A DNA stretch of 64,000 bases. Source: SAR202 cluster bacterium (GTDB taxonomy: Bacteria > Chloroflexota > Dehalococcoidia > Lucifugimonadales > Lucifugimonadaceae). Of this stretch, positions 17,945-27,328 are shown piece after piece. Numbering within the stretch: the first letter of the stretch is position 1; every line of letters begins with the position of its first letter. Below the pieces are notes generated by a model. That model made no database searches and was not told where the DNA came from. It saw only the letters and a program-made list of their open reading frames with translations. Made by a program: the position numbers and the translations under genes. Location: the NCBI GenBank assembly GCA_016872495.1, contig VGZT01000003.1:1-64000 (forward strand), in the 5' to 3' direction.

Positions 17945-20335
17945 CTACTCAGATGAGGACTCCCGAACGTCGTATATCACGACAACGCCGGACTCGAACG
18001 TCCGGCGACCCAGAGAATCGAATTTTTCCGTCTTGAGGGACGGATATTTGTTTCGCTCACGCTCTCCCAGGAAGACGTATCGAACATCGTACTTGTCGAG
18101 CAGCCTGCGCGCTGCCTCTACTTCCTCCGTCACGTAGATCAGCTCAACATCGGCTTCCCGGGTGCCGAAGTCGAACCCGGCGCCTCGCCACTGGCGTTCA
18201 TGGCCAGGCCAGTTAAAGACCGTCGGGATTCCCGTGGAAGAGGAAATGCGGCCGAATTCAGTGTACCCACTGCCCACGGCTTCGACGAGTACGGCGCCAG
18301 CGGGAGCGTTTTGCGACAGCCACTCGATAGCGGCCCTTTCGTCAGCGCCGACGTGAGCGAGGCCGTCGAGCGTCGGACCCGGGCCCCCGGCCGCCTTCGT
18401 CGCCGCGGAGGCGAACGGATAGTAGAGGGCGATGGCCACCAGCCCCCCAGCCAGGACGCCGGCGACCGTGCTCACGGATGATCGCCAGCCCGACCAGGAA
18501 CTTCGGCGGGAAAGCCAGTAGTGAATGGCCACACCGCCGATCACCGAGAGCAGGATCCAGGCCTGGTAGTAGGTCTTGAACACGGTGTTCATGCGGTTCC
18601 CGAACAGGTCGTGCACGAAGATCAGTTCGACGCCGTACAGCAGGTACAGCACTATCGAAAGCAGCACCATCGCAAACAGCCGGCCGTCCGATGCCCCATG
18701 GCGCGCCATGTAAAGCGCGCCGAGGGTCGCGGCAAACGCCCCTAGCGCCAGCGGCGAAATCGAAAGGGCTCGACCGCCGAGGTCGGAGATGCTCGCGCCT
18801 GCATTGACTTCGAGGTGAATGCCTGCCCAGACGAGAAATGGAACGACGAGGGAGACCCCGAGCAGCCACAGGGCCGAGATGGCCACCGGGTAGCGCTGCG
18901 GGTCCCGCACGTTTCCGGACAGGGACGTCCAGGCCCACTCCGCGTACATCCGCGCCGTGCCGGCGACCGACACGATCGCGAAAGGCGCCAGGATCGTAAT
19001 GAAAAGTCCCCAGACGGTCAGGAAATGCACCGGCCGTGTCGGGAAACGCGTCGCACCAATCGGGGCATCGGCGGGAACCTGGCTGGAAAAGGTGCCGAAA
19101 TAGAAGGGAGCGTACGCGACCAGCGCCAGCAGCACGACCGGCGCGGCCGGCAGCAGGGCCGTGATTGCCGACACGAGCAGGTTGCTTGTCCGCTGCCGGT
19201 AGGTCTTGATCACGACCAGCGCGACGAGGACGATCGTGATGATCGCGATGTCCCAGGCATTGATGAACCCGAGCGCGCCGATGACAAGGGCAAGCAGCAA
19301 TGCGAATGGCAGCTGGCGTTTCCACCATGCGATGCCCCACGGCACGGGAGACAGGAAGAGCGCGGCTGCCAGCCCGAGCCCGGTCAGCACGAAAGGGATA
19401 CCCATCACGTGAGGGTGGAGGTCGCCCAGCAGGAAGCTGAAGAACGGGAACTCTTCGATCGTGTAATCGACGCTGGTTCCGCCCTGGACCGTGTTGATCA
19501 CACGGGTGGCGGTCCACCACCACCAGAAGCGCTCTGGGCGCCAGGCTTCGCCCGCCTGGTCGGGCCGGATGCCATCGATCGCGAGCCAGTCGAAGAAGCC
19601 CCTGCCCCCGACGTGGTACAAGGAGGCAAGTTCCCACAGTCCGATGAGGTTCCCCGCGACCGTAAGCAGGACCACGGATGCCAGGCCGGACGAGATCGCG
19701 GCGCGCCGGGAGCCGCCGCTCGCTCCGACCAGCCCGGCGACCAGGCTGAAGATGGCTCCGGCCGACAGGGCGGCGACGGTCGCCAGTGCCAGGTTGAAAC
19801 CTATGCTGGTCGGCACGCCACTGATCAGGCCCAGGCCGGCGAAGATCCAGTAGCCAAAGTAGTAGTACGCAACCGGGTGGCCGGCTAGCCAGGGATCGGC
19901 TGGTGGCGCATTCGACGCCAGGGTCGAAGCGTTCAGGAACATGAAGTCCATCGGCTTCTCGGTGCCGCTGATTGCCGGATCGAAAGCCCGGTATGTGACC
20001 CATCCGGCGAAAAACAGCAAGAAGACCGCTTCGCCGACGACAACGGTGACCCACTCGCGCCGTATCCAGGCACGTAGTTCGTGCCGCCGCGCGTAAAGGG
20101 CGGTGCCGCCAGCGAGCAGGACGACCCCGGCGACCACTGCGTAGCCTAAGCGCGAATTAGGCACCAGGCCGGCGTAGCTGAGCATCCAGACGCCATAGGA
20201 GACGACGATCAGTCCGAGGGGTCGTGCGAACCCCCAGCCTCGATCACGCAGCGCCGGGAACGCGAAGAAAGCGATTCCGAAGCCGGCCAGGCCGATGGCT
20301 TCAACGGCGAACAGCCATGCAAGCGCGTCGTTCAT
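17945..20335 (-). CDS. TIGR03662/DUF2298 (Chlor_Arch_YYY) membrane protein
   Basis: A 796-aa polytopic membrane protein of a family described from Chloroflexi and Archaea. The signature stretch GTEKPMDFMFLNAS, PPADPWLAGHPVAYYYFGYW (with the YYY that names the domain) and IGFNLALATVAALSAGA is intact. A later HPHVMGIPFVLTGLG and NAWDIAIITIVL fit the same family. About 15 hydrophobic helices precede an extracytoplasmic C-terminal domain of some 130 residues. It is presumed to be a glycosyltransferase-like or lipid-linked sugar-handling protein. It starts 33 bp after ftsY and ends 40 bp before its usual companion, the TIGR03663 protein. Confidence 0.9.
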   Translation of the reverse strand: MNDALAWLFAVEAIGLAGFGIAFFAFPALRDRGWGFARPLGLIVVSYGVWMLSYAGLVPNSRLGYAVVAGVVLLAGGTALYARRHELRAWIRREWVTVVVGEAVFLLFFAGWVTYRAFDPAISGTEKPMDFMFLNASTLASNAPPADPWLAGHPVAYYYFGYWIFAGLGLISGVPTSIGFNLALATVAALSAGAIFSLVAGLVGASGGSRRAAISSGLASVVLLTVAGNLIGLWELASLYHVGGRGFFDWLAIDGIRPDQAGEAWRPERFWWWWTATRVINTVQGGTSVDYTIEEFPFFSFLLGDLHPHVMGIPFVLTGLGLAAALFLSPVPWGIAWWKRQLPFALLLALVIGALGFINAWDIAIITIVLVALVVIKTYRQRTSNLLVSAITALLPAAPVVLLALVAYAPFYFGTFSSQVPADAPIGATRFPTRPVHFLTVWGLFITILAPFAIVSVAGTARMYAEWAWTSLSGNVRDPQRYPVAISALWLLGVSLVVPFLVWAGIHLEVNAGASISDLGGRALSISPLALGAFAATLGALYMARHGASDGRLFAMVLLSIVLYLLYGVELIFVHDLFGNRMNTVFKTYYQAWILLSVIGGVAIHYWLSRRSSWSGWRSSVSTVAGVLAGGLVAIALYYPFASAATKAAGGPGPTLDGLAHVGADERAAIEWLSQNAPAGAVLVEAVGSGYTEFGRISSSTGIPTVFNWPGHERQWRGAGFDFGTREADVELIYVTEEVEAARRLLDKYDVRYVFLGERERNKYPSLKTEKFDSLGRRTFESGVVVIYDVRESSSE

Positions 20336-20368
20336 GCTAGTTGGCCAGATCGCCCGACAAGGCGTGGA

Positions 20369-21307
20369 TTAGCCGGTTGGCTCGGGGACGAGGGCATCTG
20401 CGAACGCAGCGGGGTCGAATTCCGACATGTCCTCCATCTTCTCGCCGGTCCCGATGAACCAGACCGGCAGGCCGAGCTCTCCGGCGATGGCGACGACGAT
20501 ACCGCCCCTGGCGGTGCCGTCGAGCTTGGTGAGGAACACACCGTCGCATCCGATCGCCTCGCTGAACGCCTTTGCCTGCACGAGCCCGTTCTGACCGGTC
20601 GTGCCGTCGATCACCAGAAGGACACAGCGTTGATACTCGGGGCCAAGCTGGCGCTCAACCGCTCCGCTGACCTTCTTCAGCTCCTGCATGAGATTGTGCC
20701 GCGTGTGCAGCCGCCCTGCGGTATCAATGAGCACGAGATCGGTGCCCCGCTTGCGGGCCGCCGCCACGGCGTCGAACGCGACCGCGCCGGGGTCGGCCAT
20801 GGCCGAGTGTGCGATCACTTCTACGTTCAGGCGCTGGCCCCAGGCCTTGATTTGCTCGATCGCGCCCGCTCGGAATGTGTCGGCGGCCGCGAGGAGCACG
20901 GTCTGACCATCCGATTGAGCGGCGTGCGCGAGCTTGGCGATACTGGTGGTCTTCCCGACGCCGTTCACGCCAATGACCAGCATCACCGATTTGCCGGACT
21001 CGGGCGGGCCCCCGCGTCCGGCACGCTTCAGCGCGCCGGCGATCTCCGCCCTGATCAGCCCGCGAACTTCCGACGGCGTCTTCACCCCTCGATGCTTCGC
21101 CTGTTCACGGACCTCCCCGATGAGCTTTCCGGTCGTGGCGACTCCAATGTCCCCCAGGATCAGCGCTTCTTCCAGCGCCTCCCAGAACTGGTCGTCGAGC
21201 TCAGTCCGGCTGAAGACCGCGCCCAGTAATCGGCCAAAGGTCCCGCTGGTCTTGCCAGCCGCCTCCCTGGTCTTCTCGGTCTTCCTGCCACGAAACAGGT
21301 TGAACAA
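20369..21307 (-). CDS. ftsY: Signal recognition particle receptor FtsY
   Basis: A 312-aa SRP GTPase that docks SRP-ribosome complexes at the membrane. It begins with a short basic N-terminus (MFNLFRGRKTEKTR) instead of the long acidic A domain of E. coli, followed by the four-helix N domain. The G domain has GVNGVGKTTSIAKLA (G1), AADTFRAGAIEQ, DTAGRLHT (G3), TKLDGTARGG (G4) and the FtsY-specific end GTGEKMEDMSEFDP. It lies 62 bp downstream of rnc, the common rnc-(smc)-ftsY neighbourhood, but smc is absent. The SRP RNA for the same pathway is also in this window. Confidence 0.97.
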   Translation of the reverse strand: MFNLFRGRKTEKTREAAGKTSGTFGRLLGAVFSRTELDDQFWEALEEALILGDIGVATTGKLIGEVREQAKHRGVKTPSEVRGLIRAEIAGALKRAGRGGPPESGKSVMLVIGVNGVGKTTSIAKLAHAAQSDGQTVLLAAADTFRAGAIEQIKAWGQRLNVEVIAHSAMADPGAVAFDAVAAARKRGTDLVLIDTAGRLHTRHNLMQELKKVSGAVERQLGPEYQRCVLLVIDGTTGQNGLVQAKAFSEAIGCDGVFLTKLDGTARGGIVVAIAGELGLPVWFIGTGEKMEDMSEFDPAAFADALVPEPTG

Positions 21308-21369
21308 GCCACGCTCCCTGGTCGCCGGCTCTCTTGCCCTGCCGGCCTGCGTTCCGACGGATTGCTGCG

Positions 21370-22119
21370 CTAGCTGCCTGCGGCCAGGCGTCCGTGCGAG
21401 CTCGGCACGCGGCTTGCCAGAGCTTCGCAGGCGCGGCTGGCCGCCTCTCTCTCCGCGTCGACCTTACGGGCCCCGGATCCGACGCCTGACGCCTGGCCAG
21501 CAACCATGGCTTCCACGGTGAATCTGCGAAGGTGGTCGGGGCCATCGCTGCTCAAAATCCGGTAGACAGGCGCGCCCAGTCCATTGGCCTGGGCAAGCTC
21601 CTGCAGCCGCGACTTGGGGTCTTTGGGGGACTCGGTTTCCATCGCCAGCGCTATTTCCGGCTCGAGCGCGGCCACCACGAAGTCTCGTGCCGCCTGGTAC
21701 CCGCGATCCAGGAAGACCGCACCCACCAGCGCCTCAAACGCGTCGCCCAGGTTGGAAACGCGCCCCGCCCCTCCGCTGGCGCGCTCCCCTTTCCCAAGGA
21801 CCAGGAAATCTCCAATGCCCAGACGCGCGGCTGCCCGGGCCAGGGTTTCAGAGCGGACGATCAGCGAGCGGACTGCGGTGAGCTCGCCCTCGGTGGCGCC
21901 TCCGAGTCCCCCGAATAGCACGTGGCCGACCGCCAGGTCGACCACGGCGTCGCCCAGGAACTCTGAGCGTTCGTTGGACTCCAGTCCCGATTCCGGGTTC
22001 TCGTTGACATACGACGCGTGTATCAAGGCGAGGCTCAGATATGAGCGGTCCAGGAATCGAAAGCCGAGCCGTCGCTCGAGTTCATCGAGGTCGGATGCCG
22101 GTAAGGGTGACGTGCTCAA
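21370..22119 (-). CDS. rnc: Ribonuclease III
   Basis: A 249-aa dsRNA endonuclease that processes rRNA and structured mRNAs. The catalytic signature NERSEFLGDAVVDLAV holds the acidic Mg ligands (family NERLEFLGDAVL). The second acidic pair is in DAFEALVGAVFLDRG. A C-terminal dsRBD starts at DPKSRLQELAQANG and ends REAASRACEAL, with GSGARKVDAERE as its RNA-binding loop. The frame extends to 22257, but that part overlaps the promoter region of the divergent CCA gene. TTG at 22119 gives LSTSPLPASDLDELERRLG and the usual length. First gene of a long minus-strand operon. Confidence 0.95.
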   Translation of the reverse strand: MSTSPLPASDLDELERRLGFRFLDRSYLSLALIHASYVNENPESGLESNERSEFLGDAVVDLAVGHVLFGGLGGATEGELTAVRSLIVRSETLARAAARLGIGDFLVLGKGERASGGAGRVSNLGDAFEALVGAVFLDRGYQAARDFVVAALEPEIALAMETESPKDPKSRLQELAQANGLGAPVYRILSSDGPDHLRRFTVEAMVAGQASGVGSGARKVDAEREAASRACEALASRVPSSHGRLAAGS

Positions 22120-22262
22120 TCGAATGTGCCCGGGATCCCACTGGTCGCGCGTTCCGACGCCTCGCGTCCGGAACAGAAGGCACGTGTCCGGCCAGGGTCG
22201 GCTTTGGCCAAGTCTAGCAGGAGGTGGTTGGTACAATCCGGCCAGCCCCATCGCCATATCGA

Positions 22263-23543
22263 ATGCCTAATGTCGCTGCGCTCATGGAGCGCACCCTCAA
22301 GTCGCCGTTTCTCGACTTCGTCAAAGAAGTGGGGAGCGAAGCCGCGGCAAAGCTCGCGCATTCCGTGCAGGGCGTCTATCTCGTGGGCGGCCAGGTACGC
22401 GATCTCCTCCTCGAACGGCACGTTTACGACATCGACCTGATGGTCGCAGGCGACGCCAGGAAGCTCGCCGCACACCTCGCGCAGCACCGAGGCGGCCAGG
22501 TACTCGCCGCGACTGTATTCGGGACGGTGAAGCTGGAGGTTCCCGGCCTGTCGGCCGACATTGCCATGGCAAGGCGGGAGAGTTACGAACGGCCGGGCGC
22601 GCTTCCCAGGGTGGAAAAAGGGGACCCGAAGGAGGACCTGGCCCGCCGCGACTACACAATCAACGCGATGGCGATCGACCTCTGGCCGGGCCGGTTCGGC
22701 ACGCTCTTCGACTTCTACGGAGGCATGCGCGACATCACGCTCAAGCGGCTGCGCGTGCTGCATGAGCAGAGCTTTGCGGACGATCCGACGCGCATTCTGC
22801 GGGGGTTGCGCTACGAGGCAAGGCTCGGTTTCCAGTTCGAAACCCGCACCGCGGGATTGCTGACCCGGGACATGCACCACCTGGAGGCCGTGAGCGGCCC
22901 GCGCATCAGGTCCGAAGTGATGCGCATTTTGCGAGAGCCAACGCGGGCGGCGGCGCTAAGCCGGGCCGAGGACCTCGGCGTCCTGGCAGCGATCCACCCT
23001 GCCCTGCGCGTGCCGAAGCGGGTGGCCGAAGCGATGGCTGCGTCGGCGGAGGGCACCGAGGACCTCCCCTATTTCGTGGCGTTGATGGGGGCCGCCCTGA
23101 CCGAAGAAGAGGCCCGGGCCGTTGCTGCGAGGCTCGATCCCCCACGAGAGTGGACCGAGCTTCTACTGGCGGGGCCGTCGTACCGGGCCATCAGCAGACT
23201 GCTAGAAAAACCCGACTTGAAACCCAGCGAAATCGTCGAAGTCCTTTCCCCGTTCCCGACCGACGCCCTGCGCGCACAACTCGCAGTGGCGCCGCCGACG
23301 CTCCAGCGCGAGCGCCTTAACCTCTACCTCAGCGAGCTCCGGGCGGTCCGCCAGGCGTGCACTGGCGACGACCTCATCGCCGCAGGTGTCCCCGCGGGAC
23401 CGCTGGTCGGAGAACTGCTCGACGAGCTCAGACGCGCCCGGCTCGACGGCCTGTTGCACTCGAAGATTGAAGAGGAGGCGATGGTCAAGCGCCGGCTTCC
23501 CATCCTGCTCGCTCGCCAGGGCGGTGAAGCGGGCCGCAGTTAG
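22263..23543 (+). CDS. CCA-adding enzyme/poly(A) polymerase family nucleotidyltransferase
   Basis: A 426-aa class II tRNA nucleotidyltransferase/poly(A) polymerase. The head domain has GVYLVGGQVRDLLLERHVYDIDLMV, with the GG and DxD that bind the metal and the primer end. The neck domain has the family motifs RRDYTINAMAIDL, LHEQSFADDPTRILRGLRY and FQFETRTAGL. Whether it adds CCA to tRNA or tails RNA cannot be decided from motifs alone. It is divergent from rnc across about 140 bp, with TACAAT at 22234-22239 as a possible -10. The ATG at 22263 was chosen; another lies at 22284. Confidence 0.9.
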   Translation: MPNVAALMERTLKSPFLDFVKEVGSEAAAKLAHSVQGVYLVGGQVRDLLLERHVYDIDLMVAGDARKLAAHLAQHRGGQVLAATVFGTVKLEVPGLSADIAMARRESYERPGALPRVEKGDPKEDLARRDYTINAMAIDLWPGRFGTLFDFYGGMRDITLKRLRVLHEQSFADDPTRILRGLRYEARLGFQFETRTAGLLTRDMHHLEAVSGPRIRSEVMRILREPTRAAALSRAEDLGVLAAIHPALRVPKRVAEAMAASAEGTEDLPYFVALMGAALTEEEARAVAARLDPPREWTELLLAGPSYRAISRLLEKPDLKPSEIVEVLSPFPTDALRAQLAVAPPTLQRERLNLYLSELRAVRQACTGDDLIAAGVPAGPLVGELLDELRRARLDGLLHSKIEEEAMVKRRLPILLARQGGEAGRS

Positions 23544-23561
23544 CCTCAGGCGCTCCGCCTG

Positions 23562-24446
23562 TCAGGCCCTGGTGGGGAGACGGGCGGAGAGTCTCTGGCG
23601 ATGGAACAGGTACTGCTGAACGTAGGCGCCGTCCGTTCCGAATCGTTCTCTGGCCCATGACGCCACCTTTTCGGGAGAGAGCCGCTCAGGCGCGCCGTAC
23701 CACTCGATGAGCGCCCGCCTCACCCACCGGTCGATCGGGAACGCCTCACGCTTGTCGAACGCGAACGCCAGGGCGCAATCGGCGACCTTTTCACCTATGC
23801 CATCCAGCGAAATCAGGCGGTCGCGCGCCTCCTCGTAAGGCAGGGCGTACAGGGATTCCAGGTCCAGGCGGCCCTCAGAGACGGCTTCCGCGGCGGCAGC
23901 GACGTAGCGAGCCCGGAAGCCCAGGCCCAGCCCGCGGAGCGCCAACTCACCGGCCGAGGCCAGTCGAACCGCGTTCGGAAAGGCATGGTCCCGTGCACCC
24001 GGTCCGACCTTGTCTCCGTAGGTGGTGGCGAGCGAGCCGACGTTCAGCTTGATGCGCGGGATGTTCGAGCAGGAGGAACAGATGAATGCCACAAGGCACT
24101 CCCAGGGGTCCTGCCGGAGGATTCGGATGCCGGGCCAGGCGGATAGCGCAGGGCCGAGGCCGCGATCCTTGGCAAACCGGGAGGCGAAGCCCTTGAGGTC
24201 GTAGTCGAGGGCAAGGTATCGCTCGATGGCCGCGACATCGTTCGGCCGGATCGGTGAACCATCGACTGAATCAACGACGATTGCGTCGACCGCGCTCTTG
24301 ATCAGGTAGGCACGCCGTCCGATGACTCCCCGAAAGCCGCCCGCCTCGCCCCACCACCGAAAGGACTGCCCGCCATCGAGCGTCGACGGGAGGTCGACCG
24401 AAGCCGCGATCGTGGCTGTCAGGTGGTGCGTCCCGTCGTGATCCAC
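23562..24446 (-). CDS. 8-oxoguanine DNA glycosylase/AlkA-like HhH-GPD protein (OGG family)
   Basis: A 294-aa base-excision repair enzyme. The N-terminal OGG domain has LPSTLDGGQSFRWW, then ILRQDPWECLVAFICSSCSNIPRIK, which matches OGG1-type enzymes. The HhH-GPD core is LDGIGEKVADCALAFAFDKR followed by FPIDRWVRR: Lys of the hairpin (GEKVAD) and the essential Asp (PID) are both present. The likely reaction is removal of 8-oxoG with beta-lyase activity. The GTG start at 24446 overlaps the dinG stop by 28 bp; an in-frame ATG lies at 24476. It is coupled to dinG, so the two repair genes are probably made together. Confidence 0.88.
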   Translation of the reverse strand: MDHDGTHHLTATIAASVDLPSTLDGGQSFRWWGEAGGFRGVIGRRAYLIKSAVDAIVVDSVDGSPIRPNDVAAIERYLALDYDLKGFASRFAKDRGLGPALSAWPGIRILRQDPWECLVAFICSSCSNIPRIKLNVGSLATTYGDKVGPGARDHAFPNAVRLASAGELALRGLGLGFRARYVAAAAEAVSEGRLDLESLYALPYEEARDRLISLDGIGEKVADCALAFAFDKREAFPIDRWVRRALIEWYGAPERLSPEKVASWARERFGTDGAYVQQYLFHRQRLSARLPTRA

Positions 24447-27262
24447 GCCTTGACGGTGCCTCCGAGGCTTCGCCATGGCACCTGGGTTATGGTGCAGCCC
24501 GGTAGCGCCCGCGTGAACCGGACGCCGTACGCCTTTGAGGTCAGTCTCCGGTCCAGGATGATGCATGCTCCCCTGTCCGTCTTGTTTCTTATGAGCCGCC
24601 CGAACCCCTGGCGAAGCCGCTGTACCGCCTCAGGGATTGTGTACTCACCAAAGGGGTCCTCGTGCAGTTCGGAGCGTGCGGCAAAGATCGGATCCGTCGG
24701 CACCGGAAATGGCAGCCGCGCGACGACCAGTGTCTTGATCGGTACCCCATCCAAATCTACCCCTTCCCAGAGGCTGGCCGCACCGAGGGCCACGGTGGCC
24801 GGCGCTTCCGCCAGCGCTCGCATGATGCGGGATGGCGGCCCATCCGGCCCCTGGCCTACGACCCTGATCCCGGCCGCTCGCAGTGGTTCGCGCAGCACGT
24901 CCCTTACCGCCTGCAGCGACGAATTTGACGTGAACAGGACCAGCATGCGCTCGCGCGTCGCCATGGCGATCGATCCGATCGCGTCTGCGACCGCCCGGTT
25001 ATAGCCGGGTGCGTTCGGCTCCGGGATGTCGCTCGGCACGGCTAGCAGAGCGGCCTTCGAGAAGTCGAATGGCGACCCCAGGGCCATCTCTTTGCCACCC
25101 TCGATGCCCAGGGTCTGTCGAAGCCGCTTGAATGTCCCGTCTGAGGCCAGCGTGCCCGAAGTGAGGATGACGCTACGTTCCTTTTCGAACAGGAACTGCT
25201 TTAAAAGCGGCGCGACGTCGAGTGGCGCGGCGTTGATGTTCGTGGTGCCGTCGTTCGATCGGAAAGCGAGCCAGTAGATCATGTTCTGCGCGGGCTCCGC
25301 GACCGTCTGGCGGAGCCAGCCTCGCGTCTCCTCGATGGCCTCGATCGCGGCGGCGACGTTCAGCTGGACCGCCTGGATGGCCTCGTCATTCTCCGGTGTA
25401 GTCCTGGCGACCGCCTGCGAGAGGTCGCGGAGGCCCTGCGCCACGCGGCTGGCGGTGAGGTCGTGGTTCTCCCAGGCGACCTCCAGGTTCGACCACCCGG
25501 GTTGCGCACGGGTCTGTGCGGTGACTCGCAGCTCCCAGGCCAGGTCCGCGGACCCCAACAGGGCGGTCACGGTCTTGCCCAGGACCGAGTAGAAGTCGCT
25601 CGCCGACCTCTTCGCCCGCTCGGCATCCGCCAGGAGCGCCGAGGTGTGCGGTGCCAGCAGGTTCAACGCCGCCGGGCTCGTCTGCGAGAGCTGGGCGGTC
25701 CGCGCGACGTCAGCCACGAGCCCGTTTTCGCCTTCCAGCGCTGAGAACTGGGACTCATGCTGCCCCTGGAGGATCGAAAAGCCCAGGTGCCGGGTGGCGA
25801 CGGTTTCGAGGTGGTGTGCCTCGTCGATCACGAGGGCGCTGTGCTCGGGGATGATGCCGCCACCCATGGCGAGGTCCGAGAGCAGGAGCGCGTGATTCAC
25901 GATGATGATGTCGGCCGCCTGGGCTTCGGTGCGTGCGCGGCGAAGGAAGCAGGGGCCCTCGGGGGCCGGGCACCCCGCAGCGCCCTGGGACGAGTACCTC
26001 GAGAAGAGAGCGTGGTCTCGCCGGTCCATCCCGAGCTCGCCGCGATCGCCAGTCGAGCTCGTCTGCAACCACACCATGCACTTGCCGAGAAACCGCGCCG
26101 TGTCGACGTCGTTCGACCCCTGCATCTGTGAGTGGGCCCAGCGGCGGAAGCAGAGGTAGTTGGAGCGACCCTTAAGCTGCGCCACGCGCAGCTTGTCGGG
26201 TTCGATCCCGAGCGTGGAAAGCACCGCCCTCACGGCGGGAATGTCCTTGTCGATAAGCTGTTGCTGCAGGTTGATCGTGTTGGTCGAGATCACGACCGCG
26301 CCCTTGCCGGCCAGGGCATGGAGCGCTGCCGGCACGAGGTAGGCCAGCGACTTGCCGACCCCGGTCCCGGCCTCGACTATCAGGTGCTCTCCCCGCTCGA
26401 TCGCGCCTGCGGCCGCCTCGGCCATCGCTACCTGCTGAGGACGCAACTCGTAGCCAGGCATCAGCCGGGCGAGCGGCCCATCTCGCTCGAACATGGACTG
26501 GACAGGACCGATGCCCGCAGGGGCGACCCAGTCCAGCCCGCGCGCCCATTTCTGCGGACGGATGCGGGATGCCAGCGCCCGCTCGTCGACCCCTAGCGGT
26601 CCGATCAGGCTGCGCCGTTCGTCGGAAGTTCGGTCCTGAAGCACGCGGCTTGCCAGGTCGGATACGCCCCACCCCTGGTCGCGGCCAAGCCGGACGAGCT
26701 GGGCGAGCACCCCGCTGTCGAGCTCTGCCAGCTCTTCGAGCAGTGAGGCGAACACCACCTGGGTGGCGAGTGCGTCAGAAAGCGCCCGATGCGGGCTGTC
26801 GTGGTCGGCCTTGAAACGGCTCGAAAGCGCCGCCAGCCCGTACTCGGGGCCACGCGGGACCACGACGCTGGCGAGATCGAAGGTGTCGTACACCCGGGCA
26901 CGTAGCCGGACCCCGTGGGACTTGAGGAAACCGAGGTCGAAGCTGACCCGGTGCCCCACCAGCGGGAAGTCGCCAATGAATCGCTCGATGTCCGGGGCCA
27001 CGGTCGAGAACTGCGGCGCAGCGTCGACGTCCGACTGAGAGATGTTCGTGAGGGCTACGATCGTCGAGTCGAGCTTCAGATTCGGATTAACGAGGGTGGA
27101 ATACGAGGCGATCCGTTCGCGGCCGCGGAAGCGGACCGCCCCCACCTCAATGATCTTGTCGCGTTCGGAATCGAGCCCCGAGGTCTCGAGGTCGATCGCC
27201 ACCATGACCTCGTCCTTGAGAGATGCTCGCCCGAGTGAAGCGTCTAGTGCGAACTGGGTCAA
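24419..27262 (-). CDS. dinG: DinG-family helicase with N-terminal DnaQ-type exonuclease domain
   Basis: A 947-aa two-domain repair protein. Residues ~1-190 are a DEDDh 3'-5' exonuclease: AIDLETSGLDSERDKIIEVGA, GHRVSFDLGFLKSHG and HRALSDALAT. The rest is an XPD/DinG superfamily 2 helicase with Walker A EAGTGVGKSLAYLVPA and Walker B ALVIDEAHHLE. Candidate Fe-S cysteines lie between them (NYLCF, GKCM, GCPAPEGPC). The C-terminal motifs are AASLWEGVDLDG and RQGFGRLIRNKTDRG. The exonuclease-DinG fusion is common in Firmicutes and Chloroflexi and probably acts on flaps, R-loops or damaged DNA. It follows the ketopantoate-reductase-like gene by 66 bp. Confidence 0.93.
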   Translation of the reverse strand: MTQFALDASLGRASLKDEVMVAIDLETSGLDSERDKIIEVGAVRFRGRERIASYSTLVNPNLKLDSTIVALTNISQSDVDAAPQFSTVAPDIERFIGDFPLVGHRVSFDLGFLKSHGVRLRARVYDTFDLASVVVPRGPEYGLAALSSRFKADHDSPHRALSDALATQVVFASLLEELAELDSGVLAQLVRLGRDQGWGVSDLASRVLQDRTSDERRSLIGPLGVDERALASRIRPQKWARGLDWVAPAGIGPVQSMFERDGPLARLMPGYELRPQQVAMAEAAAGAIERGEHLIVEAGTGVGKSLAYLVPAALHALAGKGAVVISTNTINLQQQLIDKDIPAVRAVLSTLGIEPDKLRVAQLKGRSNYLCFRRWAHSQMQGSNDVDTARFLGKCMVWLQTSSTGDRGELGMDRRDHALFSRYSSQGAAGCPAPEGPCFLRRARTEAQAADIIIVNHALLLSDLAMGGGIIPEHSALVIDEAHHLETVATRHLGFSILQGQHESQFSALEGENGLVADVARTAQLSQTSPAALNLLAPHTSALLADAERAKRSASDFYSVLGKTVTALLGSADLAWELRVTAQTRAQPGWSNLEVAWENHDLTASRVAQGLRDLSQAVARTTPENDEAIQAVQLNVAAAIEAIEETRGWLRQTVAEPAQNMIYWLAFRSNDGTTNINAAPLDVAPLLKQFLFEKERSVILTSGTLASDGTFKRLRQTLGIEGGKEMALGSPFDFSKAALLAVPSDIPEPNAPGYNRAVADAIGSIAMATRERMLVLFTSNSSLQAVRDVLREPLRAAGIRVVGQGPDGPPSRIMRALAEAPATVALGAASLWEGVDLDGVPIKTLVVARLPFPVPTDPIFAARSELHEDPFGEYTIPEAVQRLRQGFGRLIRNKTDRGACIILDRRLTSKAYGVRFTRALPGCTITQVPWRSLGGTVKAWITTGRTT

Positions 27263-27328
27263 AGTACTCCGCGGCTTCCGGATGCCGGCAATGCTGTCCT
27301 CGCCGGCGCTAGTTCGTAGGCCGCCCGT

